A stretch of DNA of 64,000 nucleotides from REEB95 sp035934235 (GCA_035934235.1 DASYYB010000016.1:1-64000), one strand, 5' to 3'; shown: positions 16,389 to 24,747, counted from the first letter of the stretch. Notes: generated by a model from the sequence alone, not told the origin. Numbers and translations are program-made.

Positions 16389-17318
16389 ATGCCTGTCCGG
16401 ATGGTGGTCGCCGTCACGGACCGCGATTGGTTCGACTGCCTGCGGCGACAACCCGATTTGACCGAAGTCAATTTCTGGTATCCGTCGCCAATATCCTTCA
16501 AGGCGCTGCAAGAAGGCGAACTCTTATTCTTCAAGCTGCACGCGCCGGTGAACAAGATAGCCGGCTGGGGCGTATACGACCGTGCCTATAACCTGCCGCT
16601 CCCGATCGCTTGGGATACGTTCGGCATCGCCAACGGCGCCGTAACTCTTGCAGAGTTCCGCACACGAATTCTCCGCTATCGGCGTATCGAAGATGAGAAA
16701 GCGGCAGTCGAGATTGGCTGCCTCGTTTTAACTCAACCTGTCTTTCTTCCCGAAGATCTGTGGTTTCTGCCGCCGGCTTCGTGGAGTCCGCACATTCAGC
16801 GTTTTCGCGGCTATTCAACGGGGGATGCTGACGGTCAAGCGCTATGGGAGCGCTTCATCAGCGGATCGGAAGCCACGAACGCATCGCTGCTAAAATCCGA
16901 GTTGTCCGAGGCTGCGGCACGTTACGGCGACCCGGTTCTTATTCGGCCACGGCGCGGTCAGGGCGCATTCCGGCTGCTTGTCACCGAAATCTACGGTCGC
17001 CGCTGCGCGATTACGCGCGAACGGACCTTGCCGGCGCTCGAAGCCGCACACATTCGTCCATACGCAGAAGGTGGCCAGCATATCGGCTCAAACGGCATTC
17101 TTATGCGCCGCGACGTACACAGCTTGTTCGACGCAGGCTACGTCACTGTTACGCCAGACTATCGCTGTGAAGTCAGCAAACGCATTCGTGAGGAGTTCGA
17201 GAACGGCCGCGAATATTATGCCCTGCAGGGTTCGCCGGTTAGTGTTCCTGACCAGTTTGAGTTACGGCCGGAAAAAAGCGTATTGGAATGGCATAACCTA
17301 AAACGATTTCTTGGTTAG
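16389..17318 (+). CDS. HNH endonuclease with N-terminal EVE/PUA-like domain (putative modification-dependent nuclease)
   Basis: 309 residues. The N-terminal ~160 residues (DRDWFDCLRRQPDLTEVNFW, ALQEGELLFFKLHAPVNKIAGWG) look like an EVE/PUA-type pocket domain, a fold that in other nucleases reads modified bases. The C-terminus has an HNH_2 nuclease motif: H221 (AAHIRPYAEGG), N235 (NGILMRRD), H244 (VHSLFDAGYV). Such proteins are suspected type IV-like restriction enzymes. The stop is 37 bp from the convergent stop of the DGQHR gene, whose operon also encodes an adenine methyltransferase. The start is uncertain (ATG 16389 or 16401; weak Shine-Dalgarno). Composition is more A+T-rich than the flanking core genes, suggesting transfer. 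Confidence 0.85.
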   Translation: MPVRMVVAVTDRDWFDCLRRQPDLTEVNFWYPSPISFKALQEGELLFFKLHAPVNKIAGWGVYDRAYNLPLPIAWDTFGIANGAVTLAEFRTRILRYRRIEDEKAAVEIGCLVLTQPVFLPEDLWFLPPASWSPHIQRFRGYSTGDADGQALWERFISGSEATNASLLKSELSEAAARYGDPVLIRPRRGQGAFRLLVTEIYGRRCAITRERTLPALEAAHIRPYAEGGQHIGSNGILMRRDVHSLFDAGYVTVTPDYRCEVSKRIREEFENGREYYALQGSPVSVPDQFELRPEKSVLEWHNLKRFLG

Positions 17319-17355
17319 TCTGCCTCAAGCACACTCGCTTACACGTACTTATTCG

Positions 17356-18543
17356 TCACGTAGCGTCGACTCCAGTGTCATCGAGTATCTTCCGGTAGAG
17401 CGCCGATTCACCACTAGAGCCTGGCTTAAATAACTCTGTGTTAAAATCACTGTCTTTCAAATTTACCTTCTCGAAAAGCGTCCGGAATTTCGCTACATCA
17501 ACGACGGCTCCGGGAGCCGTAAAATGCAAATAGGCCGGCCTCAAATAGCGCATAAGCGCGCGGTATCCATTGGTCTTGTTGAGCATCGCACCGCGGCCAG
17601 TGTTGGCCCACGCTTCGGGCCATCTTTCTTGAACCGCCGCAAAGAAATTCCAGATTACTTTAGCGATATCGAGGTCTTTCTCCGCGAGAAACATGTTGCG
17701 GAAGATTAGCCGCTGCAGAATGTCAGCATCCGCGGGCGGAATTTTTCGGCCGCGCCGAAGCTCATCCCGATCTGCGGACGGGTTCTTCGATATGTAGCCG
17801 ATAATCATATCGACAACATTCGCCTGAGAAAGGGTTTCACCAAAGCGTCCCTCCGTTGCGACGCCGAGGCGTTTAATTCTTTGATAGAAGGGGCTTCCCT
17901 CTTTTGAATCGAGCGCCACGGTAATCTCATGGCAGGTTCGTTCTGGGCTTCGTGTCTTGCTCAACGCAAAAAGATCATAAACGAGACTCCGGTTTACCTT
18001 TGTTTGCGTCTTGTTGACCGTCGCAAAAATTCCGGCCTGATCCGATATGTCCGGCCCGACAAATATTGTTACATTGAGGTCAAAGCGCGGACCATCGTAG
18101 TCTTTCAATGCGTCAATACGATGCTGTCCATCTAAGACTTTCGCAATATTTCCAAATAGGACTCTTTTCTCGGGCTCCTCCGGTTCTGGCAAATTCGTCA
18201 GAGTCATTATGCCAAGCGTGTCTGAGGTCGATCCGTCATCGAGCCTTACGAAGTCAATGGCAGCGCATGCTTCGTCAACTGCCACAATGATTCCCGTGGG
18301 AAAGGTTGCGTCGATGGTTCGGACATACTGTTTGATTCCTGCGACGCGCTTTTCGTCCAAGGGACGCTGGATCCCAAGGTAAGTTTCAACATCCCGCTCG
18401 CGCAAAATGCGCCGTATATCCACCCATGTGATCTCATAGAGACTTCTAGCCTCGATCCGCCCGACGTAGAATTCTCCGATTGGCTGCTGAAGCCGCAATA
18501 CCGGGAAAGATATCGAGCGCTTGTCTTCCCGATCCATGATCAT
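17356..18543 (-). CDS. DGQHR-domain protein (DndB-like)
   Basis: 395 residues from ATG 18543, which overlaps the TGA of the upstream membrane-protein gene (ATGA), indicating translational coupling. The frame could extend much further but only through that gene. The diagnostic DGQHR motif is at residues 138-142 (VLDGQHRIDAL), preceded by the family's N-terminal pattern QPIGEFYVGRIEARSLYEI. The family includes DndB, the regulator of DNA phosphorothioation, and many uncharacterised proteins of mobile defence islands; the catalytic role is unknown. Here it is the third gene of an operon with an adenine methyltransferase. No dndACDE genes are nearby, so it is not a standard Dnd locus. It is A+T-rich relative to the flanks. 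Confidence 0.88.
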   Translation of the reverse strand: MIMDREDKRSISFPVLRLQQPIGEFYVGRIEARSLYEITWVDIRRILRERDVETYLGIQRPLDEKRVAGIKQYVRTIDATFPTGIIVAVDEACAAIDFVRLDDGSTSDTLGIMTLTNLPEPEEPEKRVLFGNIAKVLDGQHRIDALKDYDGPRFDLNVTIFVGPDISDQAGIFATVNKTQTKVNRSLVYDLFALSKTRSPERTCHEITVALDSKEGSPFYQRIKRLGVATEGRFGETLSQANVVDMIIGYISKNPSADRDELRRGRKIPPADADILQRLIFRNMFLAEKDLDIAKVIWNFFAAVQERWPEAWANTGRGAMLNKTNGYRALMRYLRPAYLHFTAPGAVVDVAKFRTLFEKVNLKDSDFNTELFKPGSSGESALYRKILDDTGVDAT

Positions 18544-19067
18544 GGCTTCGGCGTTCCCCCCAACTTTGCTGCTAAGGCAGCGGAAGACGCCGCGAGTTCG
18601 TGTGGATAGTCTGGCGCCTCTATTTTGCTCAGGACAGTCGCTAAGTAATAAAATACGAGCGTTGCACAAAACACGATCTTCGACCCGACCAAAACGGGCC
18701 CCGGGTGCAACAGAACGTTGGCAGTATCCAGGGAATAAAATCCAGTAATCAGTCCGAACGCACCGATGCAAAAGCCGCCGAGCAGAACGCGCGGAGGCCT
18801 GAGGCCAGCTGGCCATTCCCTCAGCGCAACCCACGCTATCGACGCGATAAAAGCGAGCGCATACAAGAATAGCTCTCCGCGGACCAGATACGTATTTAGT
18901 GCGCCCCAGTAGGACAGCGGCAACGCCTCGTTTTTAAGCTGCGCCCATTGAATCACGGCACCGAGGAGAAGCGGAGAAACGGAAATGAACGTCACCAATG
19001 CGAGCTCCTGCAGCGCCTCGCGATGCGCGCGCCAGCCCAATGCATGAAGCATCCTCAGTGTACCCAC
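18540..19067 (-). CDS. Four-TM membrane protein in Dam/DGQHR operon
   Basis: 175 residues with four predicted TM helices (about 22-41, 64-82, 93-113, 124-147) and a cytosolic Ala-rich tail. I recognise no family. GTG 19067 lies 3 bp after the methyltransferase stop; an internal ATG at 19052 is an alternative. The gene ends in a 4-bp ATGA overlap with the DGQHR gene, so all three are one transcription and translation unit. A small multi-TM protein with DNA-modification genes would fit a membrane effector or anchor of a defence system, but that is inference only. Confidence 0.75.
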   Translation of the reverse strand: MGTLRMLHALGWRAHREALQELALVTFISVSPLLLGAVIQWAQLKNEALPLSYWGALNTYLVRGELFLYALAFIASIAWVALREWPAGLRPPRVLLGGFCIGAFGLITGFYSLDTANVLLHPGPVLVGSKIVFCATLVFYYLATVLSKIEAPDYPHELAASSAALAAKLGGTPKP

Positions 19068-19070
19068 GCT

Positions 19071-19907
19071 TCAGCACCCGGCGCTTACGATCAGTTCCGT
19101 TGACAGTTTCCTAAATGACGCATCGCCGGACAGCACGCTGAACCGAGGAACCGTCACCATATTTCCGAAGCCAGCATATAGCTCCCGTACCGATCGGTGG
19201 TCGGCATTCGTCACGAGGATCTTCGCACCTCTGTCTCGCGCTCTTTCCAGGGCAGATCGCAGGCGCTTCTGGTCATGCCAAGAAAATATTTTTTCGTTGT
19301 ATTTAAGGAATCCATTCGCATTGTGATTAATAGTATAGGGTGGATCAACAAAAACAAAATCACCCCGCTTGGCTAAATCTATTGTTCGCTCAAAATCGCA
19401 GCACAGAAGTTTCGCCGATCGAAGTGCATCGGATAGCGTTTCAAAGTTATCGTTATCGAAAACGATCGTGTCCTTTGTTCCAATCGGAACATTGAAATCT
19501 CCGCGCAGGTTTACTCGATACAGTCCGTTCCAACATGCGCGGTTGAGGTAGATGAATTGTGCTGCCTTCGCGGAAGTCGAGCGGTATTTTTTTGCTCGGC
19601 AAACATAGTAATACTCTTTTGAGTGTAGAGCTTGGTGGCTCAGCAGATAGCGCCACACTAGTGCCCAGTTGTCTCGTATTGCTTGATAGGTGCCGATCAA
19701 GCTCGCATTGGTATCAGACAAAATAGGTTTGGCTGGTCGTAGCGAGAAAAAGACTGCCGCGCCGCCAAGAAACGGCTCAATGTAGCGGTTGAATACCTTG
19801 GGGAAAAGGTGCTCGTGACGCCGGATAAACCAACGTTTCCCGCCTGCCCATTTCAAGAATGGATCGACTGCGTTTTCAGGATCGCTTGACACCGGCCGTT
19901 CCCCCAC
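19071..19907 (-). CDS. Dam-type DNA adenine-N6 methyltransferase (D12 class)
   Basis: 278 residues from GTG 19907 (AGGA 9 nt upstream). TTG 19940 and GTG 19892 are alternative starts. AdoMet-binding motif FLKWAGGK is at 17-24, and catalytic motif IV DPPY at 188-191 (VFVDPPYT); the DxNxxLIxxYxxI and NADHRSVRELY segments also match the Dam/M.DpnM class. It methylates adenine N6 in a short target, probably GATC-like, though specificity cannot be read. It is the first gene of the three-gene operon continuing to 17356, 66 nt after the glmS stop on the same strand. There is no cognate type II nuclease gene, unless the convergent HNH enzyme serves. Confidence 0.92.
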   Translation of the reverse strand: MGERPVSSDPENAVDPFLKWAGGKRWFIRRHEHLFPKVFNRYIEPFLGGAAVFFSLRPAKPILSDTNASLIGTYQAIRDNWALVWRYLLSHQALHSKEYYYVCRAKKYRSTSAKAAQFIYLNRACWNGLYRVNLRGDFNVPIGTKDTIVFDNDNFETLSDALRSAKLLCCDFERTIDLAKRGDFVFVDPPYTINHNANGFLKYNEKIFSWHDQKRLRSALERARDRGAKILVTNADHRSVRELYAGFGNMVTVPRFSVLSGDASFRKLSTELIVSAGC

Positions 19908-19973
19908 GAGTTTTTTATCCTGGCCGCCAGCCAACTTCAACGAATGCTATAGCATGCACACTGCATTGCACCC

Positions 19974-21803
19974 CTACTCCACCGTCACGCTCTTCGCCAG
20001 GTTGCGCGGCTGGTCGACGTCGGTGCCCTTGTGCACCGCGACGTGATAGGCCAGGAGCTGCACCGGGATCGCATATAAAAGCGGCGCGACGAAGGGATCG
20101 CAGCGCGGCACTTCGATCTCGTGCGCGAGTTGGCCGTTGAGGCGGCCCAATCCTTCGCGGTCGGAGATCATCATCACCTTGCCGCCGCGCGCCAGGACTT
20201 CCTGAACGTTTGACAGCGTCTTGTCGAAGAGCGCGTCGCTGGGCGCCAGCACCACGACGGGCACGTTGTCGGAGATCAGCGCGATCGGGCCGTGCTTCAT
20301 CTCGCCGGCGGCATAGCCTTCGGCGTGGAGGTAGCTGACCTCCTTCAATTTCAAGGCACCTTCGAGCGCCAGCGGATAGGCCGTGCCGCGGCCCAGATAG
20401 AGCACGTCGCGTGCCTTCGTCTCGACCAGCCATTCGGCCATCGCCTCGATGCGCGCGTCGTGCGCCAGCACGTCGGCGGCGCGCTCGGGCACTTCGGTGA
20501 GCGCGACAGTGAGCGCGGCCTCGCGTTTGGCATCGATGGCGCCCTTGGCCTTGGCGAGCGCGATCGCAAGGCAGGCGAGCACGACGAGCTGGGTCGTGAA
20601 GGCCTTGGTCGAAGCGACGCCAATCTCGGGACCGGCGAGCGTCTGCAACACCGCGTCGGCGGCGCGGGCGATCGAGCTTTCGGCCTGATTGACGATCGCC
20701 AAAATGGGCGCGCCCTGCGCCTTGGCATAGCGCAGCGCGGCGAGCGTGTCGGCGGTCTCGCCCGATTGCGAGATGAAGAGCGCCAACGTGTTCTTCGGCA
20801 GGATGGTCTCGCGGTAACGGAACTCCGACGCGATGTCGACCTCGCACGGCACGCGCGCCAGGTTTTCGATCCAATAACGCGCGATCAGGCCGGCGTTATA
20901 CGAGGTGCCGCAAGCGACGATCGAAATGCGCTCGATCTTCGCCAAATCGAACGGCAGCTTGGGCAGGTGGACCGAGCGTGTCGCCGGATTGAACAGCGCA
21001 CGCAGCGTGTCGCCGATCACCGCCGGCTGCTCGAAAATCTCCTTCTTCATGAAATGCGGATGGCCGCCCTTGCCGATGAGCGCGCCGGAGAGCGCTGTCT
21101 TGCGGATCTCACGGTTGGCGACGCGGTTCTCGGAATCGTAGATGGTGGCGCCCGTCGGCGTCACCACCGCCCAGTCGCCTTCCTCGAGGTAGACGAGGTT
21201 TTGCGTCAGCGGCGCGAGGGCGAGCGCGTCCGATCCCACAAACATCTCGCCGTCGCCGTAGCCGATGGCGAGCGGCGAGCCGCGCCGCGCGCAGATCAGC
21301 GTGTCGTGAAACCCCGCGAAGAGCATCACTAGGGCGAAAGCGCCGTGCAGCCGCGCCAAGGCCTTGGCGACCGCGTCCTTGGGCGAAAGGCCGTCCTTCA
21401 GATAGCGCGTCAGCAGGATTGCGACGGCTTCGGTGTCGGTCTGGGTCTCGAAGGTGTAGCCGGCCTTGGTGAGTTCGGCCTTCAATTCCTGGAAGTTCTC
21501 GATGATGCCGTTATGGACGATTGCGACGCGGTCGGTCGCGATTGGATGGGCGTTGGTCTCGTTCGGCACGCCGTGCGTCGCCCAGCGCGTGTGGCCGATG
21601 CCGGTGCGGCCGGCGACCGGCTCGGATGCTAAGCGGCGGGCGAGATTGTCGAGCTTGCCTTCGGCGCGGCGGCGGTCGATACGGCCATTCACCAGCGTGG
21701 CGACGCCGGCGGAATCATAGCCGCGGTACTCGAGGCGCTTCAGGCCTTCGAGCAGCAGCGGCGCCGCCTCGCCCTTGCCGACGATGCCGACAATGCCGCA
21801 CAT
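19974..21803 (-). CDS. glmS: Glutamine--fructose-6-phosphate aminotransferase (isomerizing)
   Basis: 609 residues. N-terminal Ntn glutaminase with nucleophile Cys2 (MCGIVGIVG), GHTRWATHG and NGIIEN; then two SIS isomerase domains (IVACGTSYNAGLIARYW, SQSGETADTLAALRYAK) and the C-terminal PRNLAKSVTVE. It converts fructose-6-P and glutamine to glucosamine-6-P for peptidoglycan and LPS. It follows glmU by 73 bp on the same strand, so both steps of UDP-GlcNAc formation are together. No glmS ribozyme is expected in proteobacteria and none is apparent. Confidence 0.97.
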   Translation of the reverse strand: MCGIVGIVGKGEAAPLLLEGLKRLEYRGYDSAGVATLVNGRIDRRRAEGKLDNLARRLASEPVAGRTGIGHTRWATHGVPNETNAHPIATDRVAIVHNGIIENFQELKAELTKAGYTFETQTDTEAVAILLTRYLKDGLSPKDAVAKALARLHGAFALVMLFAGFHDTLICARRGSPLAIGYGDGEMFVGSDALALAPLTQNLVYLEEGDWAVVTPTGATIYDSENRVANREIRKTALSGALIGKGGHPHFMKKEIFEQPAVIGDTLRALFNPATRSVHLPKLPFDLAKIERISIVACGTSYNAGLIARYWIENLARVPCEVDIASEFRYRETILPKNTLALFISQSGETADTLAALRYAKAQGAPILAIVNQAESSIARAADAVLQTLAGPEIGVASTKAFTTQLVVLACLAIALAKAKGAIDAKREAALTVALTEVPERAADVLAHDARIEAMAEWLVETKARDVLYLGRGTAYPLALEGALKLKEVSYLHAEGYAAGEMKHGPIALISDNVPVVVLAPSDALFDKTLSNVQEVLARGGKVMMISDREGLGRLNGQLAHEIEVPRCDPFVAPLLYAIPVQLLAYHVAVHKGTDVDQPRNLAKSVTVE

Positions 21804-21876
21804 CAGGCGGCGGCCCGTTCAAGCGAAACTGCGATCATCGAACGCCGAGAATACCCTAAAAAGCACCAAGGCAAGA

Positions 21877-23253
21877 TTACCGCCGGCCCTTGGCCTGGGG
21901 CTTGGCGTCACGCGCGGCGATCTCGGCCTTGCGCTTGGCGCGCCAGGCCTTGGCGGCGCCAAGCTTGTTGCGCTGCCGCGCGCGGCCCAAGGCGAGCGCA
22001 TCGGCCGGCACGTCGTCGGTGATGACGCTGCCGGCGGCGATCATCGCGCCGGGACCGATGGTGAGCGGCGCCACCAGCGACGAATTCGTGCCGACGAAGA
22101 CGCCCTTGCCGATATTGGTGCGGAATTTCTCGATGCCGTCGTAGTTGCAGGTGATGCTGCCAGCGCCGATGTTGCTGCCCTCGCCCACGGCGCTGTCGCC
22201 GAGATAGGCCAGGTGGTTCGCCTTGACGCCCGACGCCAAGCGCGCGTTCTTGACCTCGACGAAATTGCCGATGTGGACCTCGTCGGCGAGCTGCGCGCCC
22301 GGACGCAACCGCGCAAACGGCCCGATGCGGGCGCGGTCGCCTATTGTCGAACCCACAATGTGACAGAAAGCCGGAATCTCGACGCCCTCGCCGACCTTCA
22401 CGCCCGGTCCGAACACCACAAAAGGTCCGACGATGGTGTCGCGGCCAAGCTTGGTGTCGGCGCAGAGGAAGACGGTCTCGGGCGCGGTGAAGGTGACGCC
22501 GGCTTCCATCGCCGCGTAACGCAGACGCTGCTGCATCACCGCTTCGGCATAGGCGAGCTCGTCGCGCGAGTTGACGCCCAAGAGCTGGGCCGGATCGCCC
22601 TCGGCGGTGCGGCAGATCAGGCCTTTGCCGCGCGCCAGGCCGACGATGTCCGTGAGATACTGCTCGCCTTGCGCGTTGTGCGCCGAAAGCTGGGCGACGA
22701 GATCGAACAGCACCGGCGCCTTCGCCAGCATGACGCCGGAATTGACGAAATCGACCGCGCGTTCCTCGTCGGTGCAGTCGTCCGCCTCGACAATGCGGGC
22801 GAGCGAGCCGTCGTCGGCCAGGATCAGGCGACCGTAAGGACCGCTGTCGGCCAGGCGCATGCCGAGCACGATCACCGCGGCGTCGGGATGGCGCTTGCGG
22901 GCGTCGAACAGCGGTTTGAAGGTCTCGCGCGTGACCAAGGGCACATCGCCGGCGAGGATCAGGATATCGCCCTGATAACGACCCAACAGCGACTTGGCGG
23001 CAGCCACCGCGCTGCCGGTGCCGCGCTGCTGGCGCTGAATGACGAAATCGGCAGGCGCCACCGCGGCGGCGACGTCGTTCCGGTTGGGCGCGATGACCAC
23101 CGCCGTATGTTGCGGCTTCAGCGGCGCGATCGCGCCCAGCACGTGCGCGATCAGCGGCTTGCCGGCAAGCTCGTGCAGCACCTTGGGACGCGCCGAGCGC
23201 ATCCGCGTGCCCTTGCCGGCGGCCAGAATCAGAGCGGCAAACGAGGCGGCCAT
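21877..23253 (-). CDS. glmU: Bifunctional UDP-GlcNAc pyrophosphorylase / glucosamine-1-phosphate N-acetyltransferase
   Basis: 458 residues. The N-terminal uridylyltransferase has LILAAGKGTRMRSARPKVLHELAGKP (G-rich loop and conserved Lys). From about residue 255 there is a left-handed beta-helix of hexapeptide repeats with the acetyltransferase residues (HLAYLGDSAVGEGSNIGAG, CNYDG). It makes UDP-GlcNAc from GlcN-1-P, acetyl-CoA and UTP. It is upstream of glmS and probably co-transcribed with it. Confidence 0.97.
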   Translation of the reverse strand: MAASFAALILAAGKGTRMRSARPKVLHELAGKPLIAHVLGAIAPLKPQHTAVVIAPNRNDVAAAVAPADFVIQRQQRGTGSAVAAAKSLLGRYQGDILILAGDVPLVTRETFKPLFDARKRHPDAAVIVLGMRLADSGPYGRLILADDGSLARIVEADDCTDEERAVDFVNSGVMLAKAPVLFDLVAQLSAHNAQGEQYLTDIVGLARGKGLICRTAEGDPAQLLGVNSRDELAYAEAVMQQRLRYAAMEAGVTFTAPETVFLCADTKLGRDTIVGPFVVFGPGVKVGEGVEIPAFCHIVGSTIGDRARIGPFARLRPGAQLADEVHIGNFVEVKNARLASGVKANHLAYLGDSAVGEGSNIGAGSITCNYDGIEKFRTNIGKGVFVGTNSSLVAPLTIGPGAMIAAGSVITDDVPADALALGRARQRNKLGAAKAWRAKRKAEIAARDAKPQAKGRR

Positions 23254-23326
23254 GGGTGGTGTCTCAATAAGGAAAGGCGCCGGGCGCGTCTAGCCTTATA
23301 TCGGCGCGGGGTCGTCCTCCGATTCC

Positions 23327-23356
23327 TTGACAGGCGCAACGCCCGCGCCTTATCTC
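23327..23356 (+). promoter_or_regulatory. Promoter of tRNA-Val
   Basis: TTGACA (23327-23332) and TATCTC (23351-23356) with an 18-bp spacer, ending 10 bp before the mature tRNA 5' end. Confidence 0.6.
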
Positions 23357-23366
23357 AGGCCTCTTC

Positions 23367-23441
23367 GGGCGCTTAGCTCAGCGGGAGAGCACACCCTTCA
23401 CACGGGTGGGGTCGTAGGTTCAATCCCTACAGCGCCCACCA
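23367..23441 (+). tRNA. tRNA-Val (anticodon CAC)
   Basis: Full cloverleaf: acceptor GGGCGCT/AGCGCCC, D-arm GCTC/GAGC, anticodon stem CACCC/GGGTG with loop TTCACAC (anticodon CAC), T-arm GTAGG-TTCAATC-CCTAC, discriminator A and an encoded CCA. It reads GUG codons, frequent in this GC-rich genome. No integrase or duplicated 3' end is seen nearby, so it does not appear to be used as an attachment site here. Confidence 0.96.
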
Positions 23442-23466
23442 TTCTTCTGGACCCCCGCCCCAACGA

Positions 23467-24540
23467 TTAAGCGGCTTGCCGGATGATTTCTTTGACCGTC
23501 TTGACCACGCCGGGGTCGCTGACCTTATAGCCGGGGATTGCGGCAATCGCCTCCTTGAATGCGTCGCTTTTCATGATGGCGAGGAGGCGCTTGACCGGCT
23601 CTTGATCCAGCGTTTGCCGGTGGCAGACGAACAGATAATCCTCGGTCACGAGTCGCACGAAATCGAGATCGAAGTGACGCGCCGCGGCTTCGACGCCGAA
23701 GCACGCGTCGGCCATGTCGCTCGCAACGTAGGCGGCCACCGCCGCATGCGTAAACTCGGCGTTTTCATAGCCGTTGATGCGCTGCGCATCGATGCCATGC
23801 TCGCGCAACATCAGATCGAAGAGCAGCCGTGTCCCTGAATCGGGATCGCGATTGACGAAGCGAACGCGCGGATCGACGAGAGATTCGAGCGACGTGATCT
23901 CCAGCGGGTTGCCGGGCTTCACCATGAGCCCCATCTCGCGCGTCACGAATCCAATAACGCGATGCGCATCCGGATTAAGCCAGTCCTTGATGGCTGCGAT
24001 GCTTTTGGAACGGAGCTCGCCTTGCGGCAGATGCAGACCCGCAAGATCGCAGGCGCCATGAGCCAGCGACACGAGCGAGTTTTGGTTGCTGACGTAGCGA
24101 AGGTCGATGTCGATGTTGGACTCACCGCTTAACATCTCGCGCAGCGCCGAGATCGCAAAGCCGTGGCTCGCATGCACGCGCACGATCGGCCCGTGCGGCA
24201 AAAATTGATTGATCTGGGTTTCCAGCTCCTGCGAAAGATTTTGCAGCTGCGGGCCGAGCCGCGCCTCAAGCCTCTGTCCGGCCCACACCAGGCGCTCGCC
24301 GAACGGCGTGAGCTCGGTGCCGCTGCCGCGCTTGCGGTTCACCAGCGGCGTGCCGAAAAATTCCGACCACTTCTCGATCAGATTCCAGCAGTGGCGATAG
24401 GACAGGCCGACGCTGTCGGCGGCGCGCGTGATCTTTCCGGTTTCGCGAATCTCGTTGAGGAAGCCCAGCATCACGAGCATGGCACCGGGCTGGCCGTCAC
24501 GCCGAAATCGCCATACCGGCTCGATTTCGATGCGGATCAT
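23467..24540 (-). CDS. ModE-type HTH regulator fused to a PBP-like substrate-binding domain
   Basis: 357 residues. The N-terminal ~110 residues form a ModE/LysR-like winged HTH (FLNEIRETGKITRAADSVGLSYRHCWNLIEKW, NRKRGSGTELTPFGERL). The C-terminal ~220 residues resemble the PBP-like domain seen in molybdate-related one-component regulators (VRVHASHGFAISALREML, VNRDPDSGTRLLFDLML). It probably senses a small molecule, possibly an oxyanion, and acts on the divergent aldehyde dehydrogenase, which starts 207 bp away across two strong palindromes. TATAT half-sites there fit a ModE-like HTH. The tungstate importer at 57-60 kb is another possible target. Confidence 0.85.
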   Translation of the reverse strand: MIRIEIEPVWRFRRDGQPGAMLVMLGFLNEIRETGKITRAADSVGLSYRHCWNLIEKWSEFFGTPLVNRKRGSGTELTPFGERLVWAGQRLEARLGPQLQNLSQELETQINQFLPHGPIVRVHASHGFAISALREMLSGESNIDIDLRYVSNQNSLVSLAHGACDLAGLHLPQGELRSKSIAAIKDWLNPDAHRVIGFVTREMGLMVKPGNPLEITSLESLVDPRVRFVNRDPDSGTRLLFDLMLREHGIDAQRINGYENAEFTHAAVAAYVASDMADACFGVEAAARHFDLDFVRLVTEDYLFVCHRQTLDQEPVKRLLAIMKSDAFKEAIAAIPGYKVSDPGVVKTVKEIIRQAA

Positions 24541-24605
24541 AAGACGCTCCCCGCCGGCTGCGCTGGCAAGAGTTCACAAAGTTACCATTAGATATAGGAA
24601 CTATT

Positions 24606-24629
24606 GTTCTTATATCAAGATATAAGAAC
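24606..24629. promoter_or_regulatory. ModE-like operator in divergent promoter
   Basis: Perfect palindrome with 10-bp arms GTTCTTATAT / ATATAAGAAC and a 4-bp CAAG spacer, 66 bp upstream of the regulator start. The TATAT...ATATA core resembles ModE boxes. Extra TATA-type half-sites flank it (GATATAG near 24590, CTATATC near 24670). Confidence 0.68.
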
Positions 24630-24698
24630 CGGCAGAAAATATCATATTCCATAAGCATGTACGAGATACCTATATCACAGATGTCCGGCTTTGCCGAC

Positions 24699-24721
24699 TG
24701 CATAACCAGCATAGTTATGCA
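24699..24721. promoter_or_regulatory. Second palindrome upstream of aldehyde dehydrogenase
   Basis: Perfect 8-bp arms TGCATAAC / GTTATGCA with a 7-bp spacer, ending 26 bp before the aldehyde dehydrogenase ATG. It differs in sequence from the 24606 palindrome, so a second factor, or a promoter-overlapping site, is likely. A similar TGCATAAC half occurs in the A+T-rich promoter region of the ABC operon near 11490. Confidence 0.55.
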
Positions 24722-24747
24722 TTCTAATACATATTTGAGGTGGCCCT

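Noticed and set aside
17356..18543. DndB of a phosphorothioation (Dnd) system
   Set aside because: Only the DGQHR motif is shared; dndA, dndC, dndD and dndE are absent and the partner is an adenine methyltransferase.
21775..23376. A 533-codon plus-strand frame opposite glmU
   Set aside because: Mirror frame, and it would run into the tRNA gene.
23367..23441. tRNA-Val as attachment site for the 14.9-19.9 kb island
   Set aside because: It lies 3.4 kb from the island with glmS and glmU between, and no repeated tRNA 3' end was found.
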